A stretch of 64,000 nt of DNA from the NCBI GenBank assembly GCA_034766995.1, contig CM068318.1, forward strand, positions 4,852,001-4,916,000. The letters run 5' to 3'. The number at the start of each line of letters is the position of its first letter. The first letter of the stretch is position 1. A model generated the notes under the pieces. It saw only the letters and a list, made by a program, of their open reading frames with translations, had not been told where the DNA came from and made no database searches. Position numbers and translations under genes: made by a program. The DNA is from Acanthacorydalis orientalis. Its lineage: Eukaryota; Arthropoda; Insecta; Megaloptera; Corydalidae. Positions 24,525-37,495 of the stretch are shown here, one piece after another.

Positions 24525-25979
24525 AAATCAGCTAAAAATAAAACGCATCCAACGTATATAACAGCATATTTTGCTTACTTGATTATTAATTCCTGATATG
24601 GACAGACATTTTGACCTAATTGGAATATAAATAATTCATTTTGACAGAGTAACGACTTCCGAGGCATTGGAAAATATGCAAATTGCGAATAGAATATTTA
24701 TTTAGAACGGCCTTTTAGTGAGCCTTGAACATTTACTGCATGTTTGTGTATGGAGAAAATATTTATTAATATTTGAAACCGTTTCGCGTTCCGTTTGATG
24801 TAAATGTACTATATGTCATTACGTAACATCAACTCAATTACACGACAAGAATTATGTGATTTGCATCTGGGGAGGATTCATATTTCAGTGCTCTGAGTGT
24901 GTAATTCGGACGACGTGAGAATTAACCCTTTTTTATTAGATTCACAGTGTTTCAGAGACTCTCGACTCTTCATTCGATCAGAGATTATCTGTTTCATAAA
25001 CATTCACTCACGAATTTTAAAGAGATCTTAATTTGTTTGTAATTTTCGATTAAGTATTTTTTTACACTTTTAATTTATAGATTTAAAACTTCTGAAATTA
25101 ATATTATCCTACAGTTAATCTTTCTTCCATGAAAATTAAAATTTGTAAAGATATCAGAAGTATTCTAATTTTCTTTGAATTAAACATAGACTCTCTCAAA
25201 GTTCTATTACATATTTTATTTAATATAAAACATTAGTCTGTATTAATTTAGTTAATATTTGAAGAGATATTTCAAAAGTTTATATAAATATTGAAGATGT
25301 ACCGGTAGTTCAACACTAGTTTCTCTTATAAAGTTTAAATTGATTTAAAAAGTGACTCATATTAATGAAAGTTTGAAAGAAAAGTTTCACGCTGTGTGAA
25401 TAATATTTTTTATAAAAAAAAACAACTCATGGAGTAAAGTAATAATAAATCAAAACGACTTTATTTGTAAGCACGTTATTTTTTCTATTCAGAATAACCG
25501 ATCCCGTCGCTACTTTTCAGTATTAAAATTCTAATTAATAAATACAGTAGATTCGTTCAAATCGTGTAACTGTTTAAACGAGTGATAATTAAGTTACGAA
25601 ATGAATTTCATGTTTATATATAAAAATATTGTTCGTTTTCGGTCGAAATTGTTTCCTCGATAACGACACAAAGTATGATAATAAATGTTAAGGATTTATA
25701 TGTGAATAAAAAAATAGATATTCAATCGTGACGAGCTCCTATAATAAAATATTTTCGTCGGAGAAGACAGTAATAAAAACTTGGCCGTCAATTGTGTAAT
25801 TAAAATTTTACCCACAAATTACTAAAAGGGGGTGTGTATTTCGAATAAAACCGCCACACAACTAAAGTTTTGTTGAAGTTAATTATATGTTGTTTAAACG
25901 ATTTAAATTAACACTTTCAGAACAGTAATTTTTTGCTATTACTGAAGTTCACGAACTGAAATTGTATTATGTCGCTTAA
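24525..25979. other. AT-rich to mixed DNA
   Basis: Mildly CpG-richer around 24770-24990 and 25490-25860. No frame, RNA or element is recognised. Confidence 0.5.
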
Positions 25980-26440
25980 TAATAATTAGCCTGAAATATA
26001 ATTAACGTTCATGCAGCCCCTCATAATAACTGGGAAGAATTATAATTAATGATAGCGGAAGAAACTCGCCTCCTTCACTGGCATGGCCAACAGTGTGTCT
26101 GTATTGCTCAGCAACTAACAACCGCCCTGTCGTTGCGACGACAGCACCAGCCACAGTGTGCCTGAGGTTCACACAACACAATAGGTCAGAAGTTGCGTGT
26201 CAAGGGCTGTGTGGTTAATGTGTTTATGTATGATCGACATTGTTTCGCCGTGTCTGCAGCCATTTCACTGTACTTCACACACAGATACATACACACGCTC
26301 GTTCTCTTGTCTCTGTGTGAGCCACACTCATTTATATACATGGATGATGTATGTGTGTGTATGACATACATATTATTTGTGAATGTATTTCTAAGGTGGT
26401 TGCAACAGTGTCGTACCCTTGATGGTTATATAAGATTTGT
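25980..26440. promoter_or_regulatory. CpG-richer island
   Basis: A GC-richer block (CCGCCCTGTCGTTGCGACGA at about 26122-26141). A 117-codon plus-strand frame (26193-26546) starts here but ends in (TA)n and (GA)n, and a minus frame overlaps it, so neither is supported. Confidence 0.35.
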
Positions 26441-26479
26441 CGTAATTCACAAACTTTACACATATAAACAAACATACAT

Positions 26480-26485
<6 letters not shown>

Positions 26486-26533
<48 letters not shown>
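26486..26533. repeat. Compound (TA)n-(GA)n microsatellite
   Basis: About 34 bp of TA followed by about 15 bp of GA. Confidence 0.95.
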
Positions 26534-27090
26534 TCAAAAGTTTTAAGATATTCTTTTTTAAAGTTTAAAATAATTGATTTTCATTTAATAGATTCTTTGT
26601 TTTGTTAAAAATCAAAAATATACTTTTCAATTCTACAAAAATGTAAATTTGTATAAAATATACATAAAAAATTGAATTTAATTACTGTTAAACTAAAAAT
26701 ACTGATGTACATATAGAAATATTTATCTACTATTAACTTTTTCAAAAAAAAATAAGTTTCTCGGCTCAAACGTGTAAATAAATCACAATTGTAATTTGAA
26801 ACTGTAGTTAAAATGTCTTTCATACATGAATTAGTATAAAAGATAGATATTAAAGAAAAAATGTTGATGTTTATATATCGACATGTTGTTAATTAAATTA
26901 CATTTATGTTAGAAAATGTGAGGATAAAAATATAGATAAATGCACTAGAAAAATTACAGCATTTTTAATACCTGATAATCTAATAATCAATATTTGATAA
27001 TTTAAATGTAATGAATAAAGTTAGGTTAATTTCTTGCTTTTATGATGGAAGATAATATTCTTTTGTTAGTCTCTACTCAAGTTATATTTT

Positions 27091-27092
<2 letters not shown>

Positions 27093-27149
<57 letters not shown>
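27093..27149. repeat. (TA)n microsatellite
   Basis: About 57 bp of TA. Confidence 0.95.
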
Positions 27150-27151
<2 letters not shown>

Positions 27152-28643
27152 AGAGACATTAATTTGAAAACTAAAATTAAGCCTAAAAGAAATTTCTATT
27201 TATTTTCCATGTTTAGTTTTAGAAAATAAAAATATTTTTTAATTCTTCAAAAATTAACACATTTCTAAGTCTCGTTACCTGCAATTATTTAAATTTTTGA
27301 ATATATTTTTGTATTAGAAGTAATAAACTGTTGTGTTTTAAGAAAATGTATTAAGTACTGTCCAGATCTGATATTTATATAAAAAGTCAGTGATAAAAAT
27401 ATCGATGTATTAAACATATCAAATATAATAAATATCGAATATAAAAATTAATGAAAATAAGTATTTTGATCTAATTTATACGTCATTCATATCAGAAAAT
27501 ATTCTTGGCTTTTACATTTTTAAGGTAGCATTGTTATAAAATAGAGGATTTATTAATAAAACATACATTTTGATAAAAAAAGATTAAAAAGTTCGATTGA
27601 AAATGTATATAATCTCATTGACATAAAATATAAATATCTAAGATAAAATCTACCCTTTTGACTGAAAAGAGTACTTTTTTCTATAACTATTCATTTAAAT
27701 TCGTATCAGAAATCGATTTGTTTTTTTTTTTAATATTAAAATGCATAATTTCAGAACAAACTTAAATTCTAACAAACGTTTACAAAAAATTACATTTATT
27801 ATAAGTAAAAAAAATACTTTGAAATTAAACACACAAATGCATTTCATTTCTGTTTTTGTGCACATTAATTTATTCATTTAGTTCCTTTTTTTTAAAAAAA
27901 AAACACTAGATTTATAATGCATGTAATGCAACCTTTTTTTAATAATTTCTAAACAAAAAAGGTTTTATAGTTTGAAACTCGATTGAATGTTATAATCTCC
28001 ATTATAATAGAAGAAACGATACCCTTTGTGATATTTAATCGTACATCAGTCTATTGTAAAGTAATTTGCAAATCTATATTTAATAGGTTCCAAGTAATGG
28101 ATATAGAAGTTTGATTAAAATGTCAAAGTTATGAAATTAATAAAAATTATACAAACATATCTATTCAAACATTAAAACAATTAAAGAATATGATTAAAGA
28201 TTTAATTAGTAATTCCAAAAAGAAGTCTTTCATTTTCTATAAAAAGGTACCGAATTTATTTATACACTTAATATATGTATTTTTTTTTAAAAAAAAATAA
28301 TGAATATATAACTTTCGAATTAAGAGTTAAATAATTATTTATTATTTTGGTTTAGTTCATTTCATTTAAAGTACTCAAATATGATTATCTTAATCGAATA
28401 TTTCTCTTGAATTTTTGATCTTTTTCTTTTAAAAAACGGTACTACAAACCGATTAAAAACATTTACTCATCTCTCACTAAATATAAGCAGTATGAAATCT
28501 TAGGATAGTGTAGTTAATGATAATTATTATCCATTTTTATTCATTGAGATCATTCATCAAAATTAAATAAATCTTAAGAAACTGAGAACAATTAATCTTA
28601 ATCTGATTTTTACTTTAAAAAAATCATTCAGTATTTACAATTC

Positions 28644-28645
<2 letters not shown>

Positions 28646-28727
<82 letters not shown>
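28646..28727. repeat. (TA)n microsatellite, interrupted
   Basis: About 82 bp of TA with two single-base interruptions (TACATA, ATCTAT). Confidence 0.95.
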
Positions 28728-28729
<2 letters not shown>

Positions 28730-28831
28730 TTATCAATGAAAATAAGTTGTGGGAAAACCATTTGAAATTAAATGTAAAAAGAAAAATTTTAAATATTTTA
28801 ATTTCAGTTCAATAGAGTCATATTTTATTCG

Positions 28832-28836
<5 letters not shown>

Positions 28837-28910
<74 letters not shown>
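28837..28910. repeat. Compound (TA)n-(TG)n microsatellite
   Basis: About 52 bp of TA followed by about 22 bp of TG. Confidence 0.95.
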
Positions 28911-29465
28911 ACATGTGTATATAAATATAATATATATATTTTCAGTATGTTATTTTATTATTTTACACGAAATCAAATTATATATCGAATCAAAAACAAC
29001 AATAGAAAGCAGTCGATCAGAGCGACCGATTCCTATTGTCCGAAATATATGAAACACGATGATTAAATACTACCTTTTCACAAATAACAGCTCTTTTATT
29101 TTTACATGTCATCGTTAATTTATGCGATTAACTATTTATGAACGACAAAACAAATTATTGAATAAAAGTAATGTTGTTAACGTGTCGATAAAATTGCAAC
29201 AAATGTATATAAATGTGAATGCATGTGAGGTGATTAAACTGTTTGTTTTTCATCGACAACAATTGCAGTTTACCAACATTGACAGGGTTTTACGTAGCAG
29301 TTTGTTGTTTCATCAGATGATTCGTTGACTCGAATGATGGCAATAACATTTATTAATTCGTATTTATTATATACTTTATCTGTACATATCTGTTTGGACG
29401 TACGTCGTAAATTTAAATATAATAACAAAATCCAAAATTAAATAAACACGTGCATATGTAAATAA

Positions 29466-29468
<3 letters not shown>

Positions 29469-29529
<61 letters not shown>
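29469..29529. repeat. (TA)n microsatellite
   Basis: About 61 bp of TA. Confidence 0.95.
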
Positions 29530-29532
<3 letters not shown>

Positions 29533-29929
29533 TACATGCAAGTGAAATATCGATTTGAAAGTATTATTTCTTTGAAAATAGAAATATTTTTTCTACCATA
29601 ATTTCCTTTTTCTACCACCTTTTATATAAAAAACCAGCAAAATAACAAGATTCCCAGAAATTTTATTACATTGATAAAACTTTTTTTTCACAGAAATAAA
29701 TAAAATATAGAGATATACTTTAATATTTTTCGACTGAATTTATTCTTTATGTTTTTTTTTATTCAAAATAAAAGGACGAATTAATAATATAAATTAAAGA
29801 GAGGAAATATGCTGTCATTTATGAAAAAATAAACTAAGTAGATTTCACTATTTCAATTTTTATAATATCAAAACAAATTTATGAAAACAAATTGAGAAAT
29901 GGATACATTTTGGTAGGCTTATTACAATT

Positions 29930-30430
29930 ATCTTTATATTTTTAATCTTTTGATTAAAGAGTAGAATATTTTAATTAGTAAAATTATTATTTTTCGTGAT
30001 TTAAGTTTTGTATGTTTATACAGTTTTCAGTTAAATATTTTTACAATTAATTTTTTGTTACCTCATAAGCCACCATTCTTTTTTAATCGAAAGAGATTTA
30101 TTTATACTTCAATGCTCTGATGATAACGGACTTACCATCAAAGTGCGTATAAATGACAATCAAAATTCATCAGTAATCAAGTATTGAATATTTTTTATTA
30201 TAAAATGTTTATGGATAAGTGGAACCACGTTTATGGAAAAAAAATGACAGATAAATACCTTTTACCAAGCTTAGAACACTGTTTATTTTTAATTCTTTGA
30301 TTAAAGATTTGAATATTTTAAGCAGCACAATGGTTGTTTTTCAGATTTATATTTTGCATTATACAATTCTTAATTAAAGATCTTTACATTTAATTGTTCA
30401 TTATGAGCAACAATTTTTTTTTGTCATAAC
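29930..30430 (+). repeat. Diverged tandem duplication holding dispersed-repeat copy D
   Basis: The stretch at about 29940-30090 (TTTTTAATCTTTTGATTAAAGA... to CCTCATAAGCCACC) re-occurs at about 30286-30430 (TTTTTAATTCTTTGATTAAAGA... to TTATGAGCAAC), roughly 345 bp downstream, at perhaps 65-70 percent identity. Between them lie the hairpin module (ATGCTCTGATGATAACGGAC...ACCATCAAAG, 30112-30144) and the core (AGTATTGAATATTTTTT, about 30180-30196) of the same dispersed family. It may be two adjacent copies. Confidence 0.45.
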
Positions 30431-30719
30431 AGATTTAAATGAAAATTTATCCACAGTGTTACAAGCTATATATTGAAGCAGTTTTGTATTTATCACTAGA
30501 CAAGAATTCTTCATTGATCTTTTTAAGAACTGTTTTAAAGACTGGTAATTATTTTCTTTAATATATATATATATATTTAATAACATAACCAGAATATTTA
30601 TCAAATAATATATTTTCTAAAAAAAATGATTGTCTCCCAATCGATCAAACTGTTATATCAGTTTCAGATAATAAATAAATATACATCAAATCCTATTATC
30701 TTTTACTTATCGACTCTAT
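30431..30719. other. AT-rich spacer
   Basis: Short (TA)n at 30560-30576. Nothing else is seen. Confidence 0.6.
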
Positions 30720-31570
30720 TCATTTATCTACAAATAACGAACCGCCACTGTACGTGCGTGGTGTGCCCTGTCGGAGGGTGACTCTGTCGGTATGTCCGCT
30801 AGCGTTGTAGCGTGCCGTGCCACGTGTAAACGGCCCTCTGCAGTGACCAGTAATGAACACAGACGAAAACAGGAAAGAATTCATAATGAGTGGTTTCATT
30901 TCGTATTTCCCACATATTTATCTTCGGCAACGTTTATGAATAATTCAACCATGAATTAGCTGTTTAAACTAGTTCCATGCATTCCAGTTACGAAACGTAT
31001 CCTATCCACCACCACCATATACCCCCACTGATTTATGCATAAAGTACAAGATGTGTATTTATTGTTTCAAATGGAATTACAACGGATGGCGGGCGGTTGC
31101 TTGCTTGAAACGAGCGTGACTGTGTAAGTACTTGAGTATTGTATTTGTATATATATATATATAAGGGTTGTGAGTGTGTGTTTTCGTGTATTACGTAATG
31201 GAAATTAATATGCGGAGTGAGTGGTACGAAATGATGTCTTTTCATGTGTTTATAGATGGAAATTATTTTAGTATTAGCAGGTGAAGCATATTGGATCAGA
31301 ACTCCTGACTGTGAAATTGTTATACTCGGTTCTATTTCACGCGATATGTCAACAACGTTCTCCGCGTTTGTGCTTTAAAACAATACTGAACGTATCCGAA
31401 ACGATTATATATTGAATATTTTATATACCGCATTACCGCTGCAGATGCATATAAACCTGCCGTCTTTCATGGACTAAATATCTTTCCACTCGAACGAATT
31501 AATATTGAAGTCGATGTGTTCATTTTTAATCACGTTGCTGCATTCTTTCATGCACGTTTTTTTTCTTTAA
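30720..31570. promoter_or_regulatory. Long CpG-richer island
   Basis: About 850 bp of GC-richer DNA with a palindromic E-box (CACGTG, 30821-30826) in GCCACGTGTAAACGGCCCTC, and GCAGAGGGC (minus strand, about 30835-30843), which partly matches a CTCF core. A short (TA)n at 31148-31163 interrupts it. No coding frame is supported. Candidate enhancer or promoter. Confidence 0.4.
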
Positions 31571-31859
31571 TTCTGTATTGTTTTAGATAGTTAATTATTA
31601 GACAGGTGTGATATTATCGTTATTTTCATTTATTATTTTTTTTTAAAATATAACAATACTTTCTAACAAATTCTTTAAATAAATATCAGTTTTATTTGAA
31701 CCACCTTTAAATTATTTGAACTGAAAATGAATTGTATATCAAAAAATATATAAATTAATTATTAATTTTAAAAAATTCTCATTTTCTGTTAAATATATAT
31801 GATTATTTTTATTTTTTATTTATTTAAAAAGATCAATAAATATAATATATTGACATTTA

Positions 31860-31905
<46 letters not shown>

Positions 31906-32679
31906 TGTATTCAAATATGCTGATTTTTTAACAAGCCTAATAAGCCAATTTAAATAATATTATTGTTTATGGATAAATCATCATTTCTGTATAAGAAATG
32001 TCAACTGAATGTTTGTAATAAGAAGGAATGAGAAGAATATTGATCTCTCTATTTTTATATTCAACAAATTCCTCCTACTAGGATGTTTTATTTTTTATTA
32101 AATCATATAAAGAAGAATTAAATTATTCTGATATCATTTTTGTATACATGTAATATTATTTAAAGTTCAAATATATTGTTTCTTTTTTATTTAAATGTAT
32201 AAAGAATGAAATGTTTCGAAAGTAGATTAATTTATTTACTAGATGTTTTATAAACAATCTAGTTTAATATTTATGAAGTTACAGAAATAAATACTTAGTT
32301 CAATGGCATAAAGTTTGTACGGTAAAAATAATTCTGTTTCTCTGAATCTTTTTTTTTAATAAATTCAATTTAATCCTCCAGCGCTTGTGCTGAAATTCAC
32401 AACATGAAAGTATTTATTTTATAGTATATTGTTTATAAAGAAGTTTTTGTAGCTTTAAATAAAAGAGAAAAAGAAATTTGTAGATTTGTTTGTAGTTTAA
32501 TCCCCTGATATTATCAAGTAATTGAAAATGATCAGTCAGTAAGTAATCATTAATTTTTTTGATCAGGAATTTTCGAAAATTAATATTTTAATTAAAATAA
32601 AAACGAATTTAATTGAATATAAATTGACAATTATAAAAATCATATATTGTATATATAATTTAATTTGGTAAAAGGATTT
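31571..32679. other. AT-rich spacer
   Basis: A (TA)n array at 31865-31902 and dispersed-repeat copy M at about 32470-32570. No gene. Confidence 0.55.
32470..32570 (+). repeat. Old dispersed repeat family, copy M
   Basis: AGAAATTTGTAGATTTGTTT...CCCCTGATATTATCAAG aligns with AGAAATTTATAAATTTGTTT...CTGTAGATGAATGC at 37378-37430 (copy E). Both continue into AATGATCA-type core sequence ending TTTTTGATCA. Confidence 0.4.
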
Positions 32680-33015
32680 ATGAATGAAACACTGGCACCG
32701 AACATATTGTACAGGTTTTTTAAAAAATCATATACAAAAAAAAACGTTTCAGAGTCGATACAAAAACAGTTTGCTCTATTTCATGTATAAATCAGATCGA
32801 CAACACAGTATTCAATCAGTGCCAAACTCAATCAGTAAAAATGAAAACTCTCACGGGACAAATAATGTGTTTGTCGTATTATAAATGACCATATTTCTCT
32901 GATATCAGTTAAAACTTCACCTGTACCCATTTTATCCAATTTGGATGTTTCGCTATACATGCGAAACTACCGGCCCACATACCACGAACATAAACCTTAT
33001 CGAATATTTTTTAAC
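32680..33015. promoter_or_regulatory. Mildly CpG-richer segment
   Basis: Less AT-rich than its flanks (GCGAAACTACCGGCCCACAT at about 32961-32980). The 66-codon frame at 32684-32884 has no known motif. Function not assigned. Confidence 0.2.
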
Positions 33016-34830
33016 GTTTTTTTAAGAGATATATACGTACGGATTGTTTTTAAATAAATTATACATGGAATGACACAAAACTGGTAATTAAAACGAATTC
33101 TACATTGATGTGAAGATTTTGTTGTCTGGATATTTAAGTGAAAAAAATAGTACTTTTGTTTAATTTTTTAATATTTAATACATTGTTTTTAATAAATAAT
33201 TAACTCAATAAAAATATCTCTTTTTGAAACACAGTTTTAAAAGTTATCTATTTTAAGATTTTTGTAGATACAAAATAATGTAATTGTTTTCAAAGTAATT
33301 AGAAAAAAAATATATCTAACATAATGCAAATATTAACAAGTTTAAACATTTAAATGACTTAAAAAATCATTATACAATATAAAACGGATCTGTATGTGTT
33401 ATGATATTATTATAAAAGCATTATTTACAATATTAAGTATAATATTCCTTTGTGGTGTATTTTCCAACTGAAACAAAATAAGTAATAAGGATAATTATTC
33501 TTGTTTTTGTATATATATATATATATATATTAAATTTCTTAATTAAATTTCAATGATAGAGCCACATAGTGTATTTTAATGACCGAGTATACAAAATTTA
33601 ATAACGTTAGTACCACAAACCAATTAGAATAGATATAGTGGTTACACTGTACAAAATATATGAGTTACTGAAGGATATTTTATATTAAATAAGACAGCAG
33701 TTCTTAAAGTCTGTAGAATATTGAATTATTGCAAAAAGCCTGTACGATTTTCTTTATAAAAACAACTAATTTGTTTTAAATCGAAATGTTTTATTCAATC
33801 AATTAATAATTTTCACTACTTTCCGTACACTTTTTCTATAATCTTCTGATAGCATCGTGTACGTCTTCGTTATTAAATCTGACAGGATTGTTGTTAAAAA
33901 ATGAAGACAGATGCTTTTTAAGAACTATAAAGATGTAGCTTTTTCATTGTTACTGTTTTGTAATGAATATAATAGATAATAATCTGAATAAGTTCTACCT
34001 AGATAATATAAATAATGAAAACGTTAATGTTTTAGCTTTCTCAGTTCGGGATGATCTGCTTCGAAGCGTACAGTTTTATTGTAGCAGAACACAGTTTCTT
34101 TTATTAAAAATTAGACTTCTTATTTACAAATTTTGCTTCAATGATTTCAACTATTGACAATTCTTCTATTATATTATTGCTTTATTGGTAGATAATTGCT
34201 AATAAAAGACTTTTTTACAAGTTCAAATAACTTCAAACAGCTTTGCTAGATTTAGGCGAATCTGATACTGTTCATTGGATATCAAGCAAATAAAGAGTTT
34301 AGCAAATACCCAAAACTTATACAAAAATTTCATAAGAAAAATCTCCTTCGAATTTTATTAATATAATCAGTTTTAACAAACCCCATTTTAGTATATCGTG
34401 TAATGAGAAACATAATTTATAATATATTACAGCATTTAAGACTACAATTACATTATTTTATAAGAAATTTATTATTCCAAGAGTTAACATAATATCCCAC
34501 CGAATCGTATAAAATAGAGTATAATTACTGGCCGTTCAATAAATAGTATTTTGCCAGTGTACTCGTACAAGTTGTGTTGATACAATGCTAAATGAATTAA
34601 AATTTATATCGAGTTAAACGATTTAATAATCCACATCGCGAAGAAAACATACACACAAACACTGTATTGTACCCATATTTATATTTGTTGAATTGTATCT
34701 CGTTCTGTGGTCATTACTGGTCATTGCGATTCCAATATTGATCAATTCATCATACGGAATTGCCACGAATGTTTCGAAATCGTAAACGTGGAGCAACATT
34801 AAGTCATATGTACATCGTTCACTTATACAT
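33016..34830. other. AT-rich spacer
   Basis: Short (TA)n at 33510-33531. Frames at 33963-34157 and 34623-34868 are unsupported; the latter reads a (CA)n array. Nothing recognised. Confidence 0.55.
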
Positions 34831-34847
34831 ACATACACACACACACG

Positions 34848-34891
<44 letters not shown>
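34831..34891. repeat. Compound (CA)n-(TA)n microsatellite
   Basis: About 39 bp of CA followed by about 23 bp of TA. It is followed directly by TACAGGGTGTCTGAAAACTC. Confidence 0.95.
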
Positions 34892-34892
34892 A

Positions 34893-34914
34893 TACAGGGT
34901 GTCTGAAAACTCTA
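34893..34914 (+). repeat. Possible solo transposon end
   Basis: ACAGGGTGTCTGAAAACTC resembles the CAGGGTGTC-type terminal repeats of several insect DNA transposons. No matching inverted end or transposase was found nearby, so this is at most a truncated relic. Confidence 0.2.
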
Positions 34915-35533
34915 AGGTTTATGCATCCTTTTTGGAGAAATTCTTAAATTTGAGAAGTAAAAACATTGTTATAAACTAAAAATATTATTAAGATTCTATC
35001 TCAGATTCTTAGTCATATATCTTTAATGATTTTTAATGATTATTTAGATTTTTACTGATAGATAAATGTATTTTATCTTGAAGATCGAAACATTCATATC
35101 TTTTAATTGTTATGAACTCCATAAAACATTTATTCAATTATAATACTGAGATATTTATAAAGAATTCGTTGCTAATGCATCAAATTCTGTGTATTTTGTT
35201 AAGAGTGCTTAATGATGTAAAGCTTTTAAGTTATTTTATTTTTTTTTCTCAACATTTTGTCACAATTAGTTACAGATGAATAAAGTCAGTTCATTGTTCT
35301 ATACAAATATTGTAGGTAACAATCGAATTTATTTCTTGTACAATTAGTTTTGACTTTTGATATCTAATTATATCATCAACCATCCATAAAATAAATTAAT
35401 TTACATGCAGTGTATAAAATTTTTATCGAGAAATGAACAAAAACGCAAGACAATGCAATAAATAAAATCTGTTCAAATGCATGAAGTATGGTAATCGAAA
35501 TTTTATATGAATATCAACTAATAAGTGTTATTT
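34915..35533. other. AT-rich spacer
   Basis: No gene, RNA or element is recognised. Confidence 0.6.
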
Positions 35534-35728
35534 AGGGTGATTCAATTCAGGCTTCCATATAGAATTATTAAAAGAGGAGGGCGCAGTGATTAAAAAAAGT
35601 CATGATATTTTTTTATTTAGTATTTTAGTTCAATTAAAATACTAAAACACAATTGAACTAAAATACTTAATGGGAGATAACATGTTTTTTTTAATACTTT
35701 CGTGTGGAAATTTAAGTTGAATCACTCT
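35534..35728. mobile_element. Foldback (MITE-like) element
   Basis: A 195-bp element that folds on itself almost end to end. The left end AGGGTGATTCAATTCAGGCTTCC is matched by the inverse of the right end (GGAAATTTAAGTTGAATCACTCT). At the centre, AGTATTTTAGTTCAATT (35619-35635) and AATTGAACTAAAATACT (35651-35667) form a perfect 17-bp inverted repeat around a 15-nt loop. There is no coding capacity, as in non-autonomous MITEs or foldback elements. The parent transposon is unknown. The adjoining (CT)n array starts within the right terminal repeat. Confidence 0.7.
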
Positions 35729-35739
35729 CTCTCTCTCTC

Positions 35740-35793
<54 letters not shown>

Positions 35794-35797
35794 TATA
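35724..35797. repeat. Compound (CT)n-(TA)n microsatellite
   Basis: About 20 bp of CT, continuing the CACTCT end of the foldback element, then about 55 bp of TA with one TG interruption. Confidence 0.95.
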
Positions 35798-36802
35798 ATT
35801 GAAGAATAAATATTTTGTTAATTTATTCATTTTTTTATATCATTTACAAAAAGAAATGATTCAAATAAAATGGTTACCAATTTAAAACAACAATAGATTA
35901 GAAAATAATCTGGACAGAATTCATTTCATTAGTTTAGTTTGCACATTTTTATATTTCTAATAAAATTTACTCAGTTCCTTCTACTAAGATCCATAAAATA
36001 TGTAGCTTAACATTCTTAAGGAGATTGTACACAATATGAAATTATTTTATGTATTTCCATAAAATGCTGCAGCTTTACTATTTGTTTTCTTTTTCAGAGA
36101 ACGAATCCTTTTTACTGTTCATTCTTGTTCTATTTATTGTTAGTTATTTCTTAGTACAAAATTTCAACTTATTTTCTTTTCCTTTTTTACTTTGTTAGTG
36201 CTGCTTACGTGTAGACTTTTTAATCAAAGTACAATAGAAAATGTTATAAATAATTAAATAAAAAAATGTTATGTATACTAATATATATTTTAGAGTAATA
36301 TTGAAATATTATTAAAAAAAAATCTAAAATTAGACAGTATTTTAAGTAAATTGTCTTGAAACGAATCGAATTGTTTTATTGGTCATTTCTTCTCATTCAA
36401 AATGTTGTTTTGTCCTTCTCAAATATTTTTATTTGTTTAAAAATACTGATTAGTAAGATAGATGAACGATCAATTTTATATTTATTAATTTTTGAAAATT
36501 TTTGGAATTATTCGCAGATATTTCTTAGATCACATTATAAAAAAATCAAACTATTAAAGAGCATGTAATTGAAAAATTAGTTTTTCATTGTGTGTCGTGA
36601 TATTTTTAAATTGATGTTATTTTTTTAATATTTTTTGATTTTATAATGAATGGAATTTTATAATTATTTTCAAGATCAAATATATTTATATTCTTAATAA
36701 AAAATGATTACTAATTGATCACGAGTGATTTCTATAGTATGATTTTTTCACGTGGTGGGCCATTTTTAACTGTCTTCTCTGAAATAAATTTATTCCTTTA
36801 TT

Positions 36803-36804
<2 letters not shown>

Positions 36805-36856
<52 letters not shown>
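36805..36856. repeat. (TA)n microsatellite
   Basis: About 52 bp of TA. Confidence 0.95.
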
Positions 36857-36858
<2 letters not shown>

Positions 36859-37045
36859 GGCCCAGTCACTGTAGCTCACCATAATTTCTGTTAGATTTAT
36901 TTTAGGTTTACTTTTTCTATTCCGAAAAATTAGTTTAGTGATCATTTTTTTTAAGTTAAAAATTTGCATTAACTTTAGGAGCTACTGAAATGGTTAATTA
37001 ATCGAATTTTAAATTATAACAATGATGTTAGTTTTCATCAATTAT

Positions 37046-37495
37046 TTTTTCACTCATTCCGCCAACCATAAATATATTTAAGATTTAAAAATATTCTCTA
37101 ATTAGTTGTTTTTGATTCTTTATATAAATTTTTATGGCGATGCTTCTGAAGATGATGGAATAGCCATCGAAATAGACAATTTGGTAATTTATTAATTGTT
37201 TTAAAAAATAAGTCATTTTACTAAAAATCTTATTTCCTGATTTCTTTTTGCCTGAATTTTTTTATTTTGAAAAATAAATGAACTTCCAGCGGGTATGACA
37301 AAATTTATAATACAACAATATCTGTTATATTTTGTATCATATATATTAGAGATTTTTTTATAGTCTGGAATGGAAAAGAAATTTATAAATTTGTTTACAG
37401 CTTAACGCTCTGTAGATGAATGCATCGATATCGAAATGCATATAAATAATAATAAAAAATGATCATAAATTAATTATTAGGCATTTTTGATCATA
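37046..37495 (+). repeat. Old dispersed repeat family, copies C and E in tandem
   Basis: Copy C has TTTTTTCACTCATTCCGCCAACC and the clearest hairpin module: CTGAAGATGATGGAATAGCC then ATCGAAA (37145-37173), in which GATGG pairs with CCATC. Copy E follows about 290 bp later with CTGTAGATGAATGCATCGAT and ATCGAAATGCA, then AATGATCATAAATTAATTAT and TTTTTGATCA. Element type unknown. Confidence 0.45.

Larger units (their letters stand above)
26534..29930. other. AT-rich DNA dense in (TA)n arrays
   Basis: Arrays at 27093-27149, 28646-28727, 28837-28910 and 29469-29529. The rest is very AT-rich, with no gene. A slightly less AT-rich stretch lies at 28980-29340, with a 68-codon frame of no known type. 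Confidence 0.6.

Noticed and set aside
26193..26546. 117-codon plus-strand frame
   Set aside because: It ends in (TA)n and (GA)n read as Tyr-Ile and Arg-Glu, with an overlapping minus frame; no domain.
27277..27300. Minus-strand recursive splice site (GCAG joined to GTAACG)
   Set aside because: The upstream tract is A-rich instead of pyrimidine-rich and the donor is weak.
30112..30144. Hammerhead ribozyme (CTGATGA ... CAAAG in dispersed-repeat copy D)
   Set aside because: Only this copy has CTGATGA; others read CTGAAGATGATGG, and the full core with three stems cannot be drawn. The hairpin module is better described on its own.
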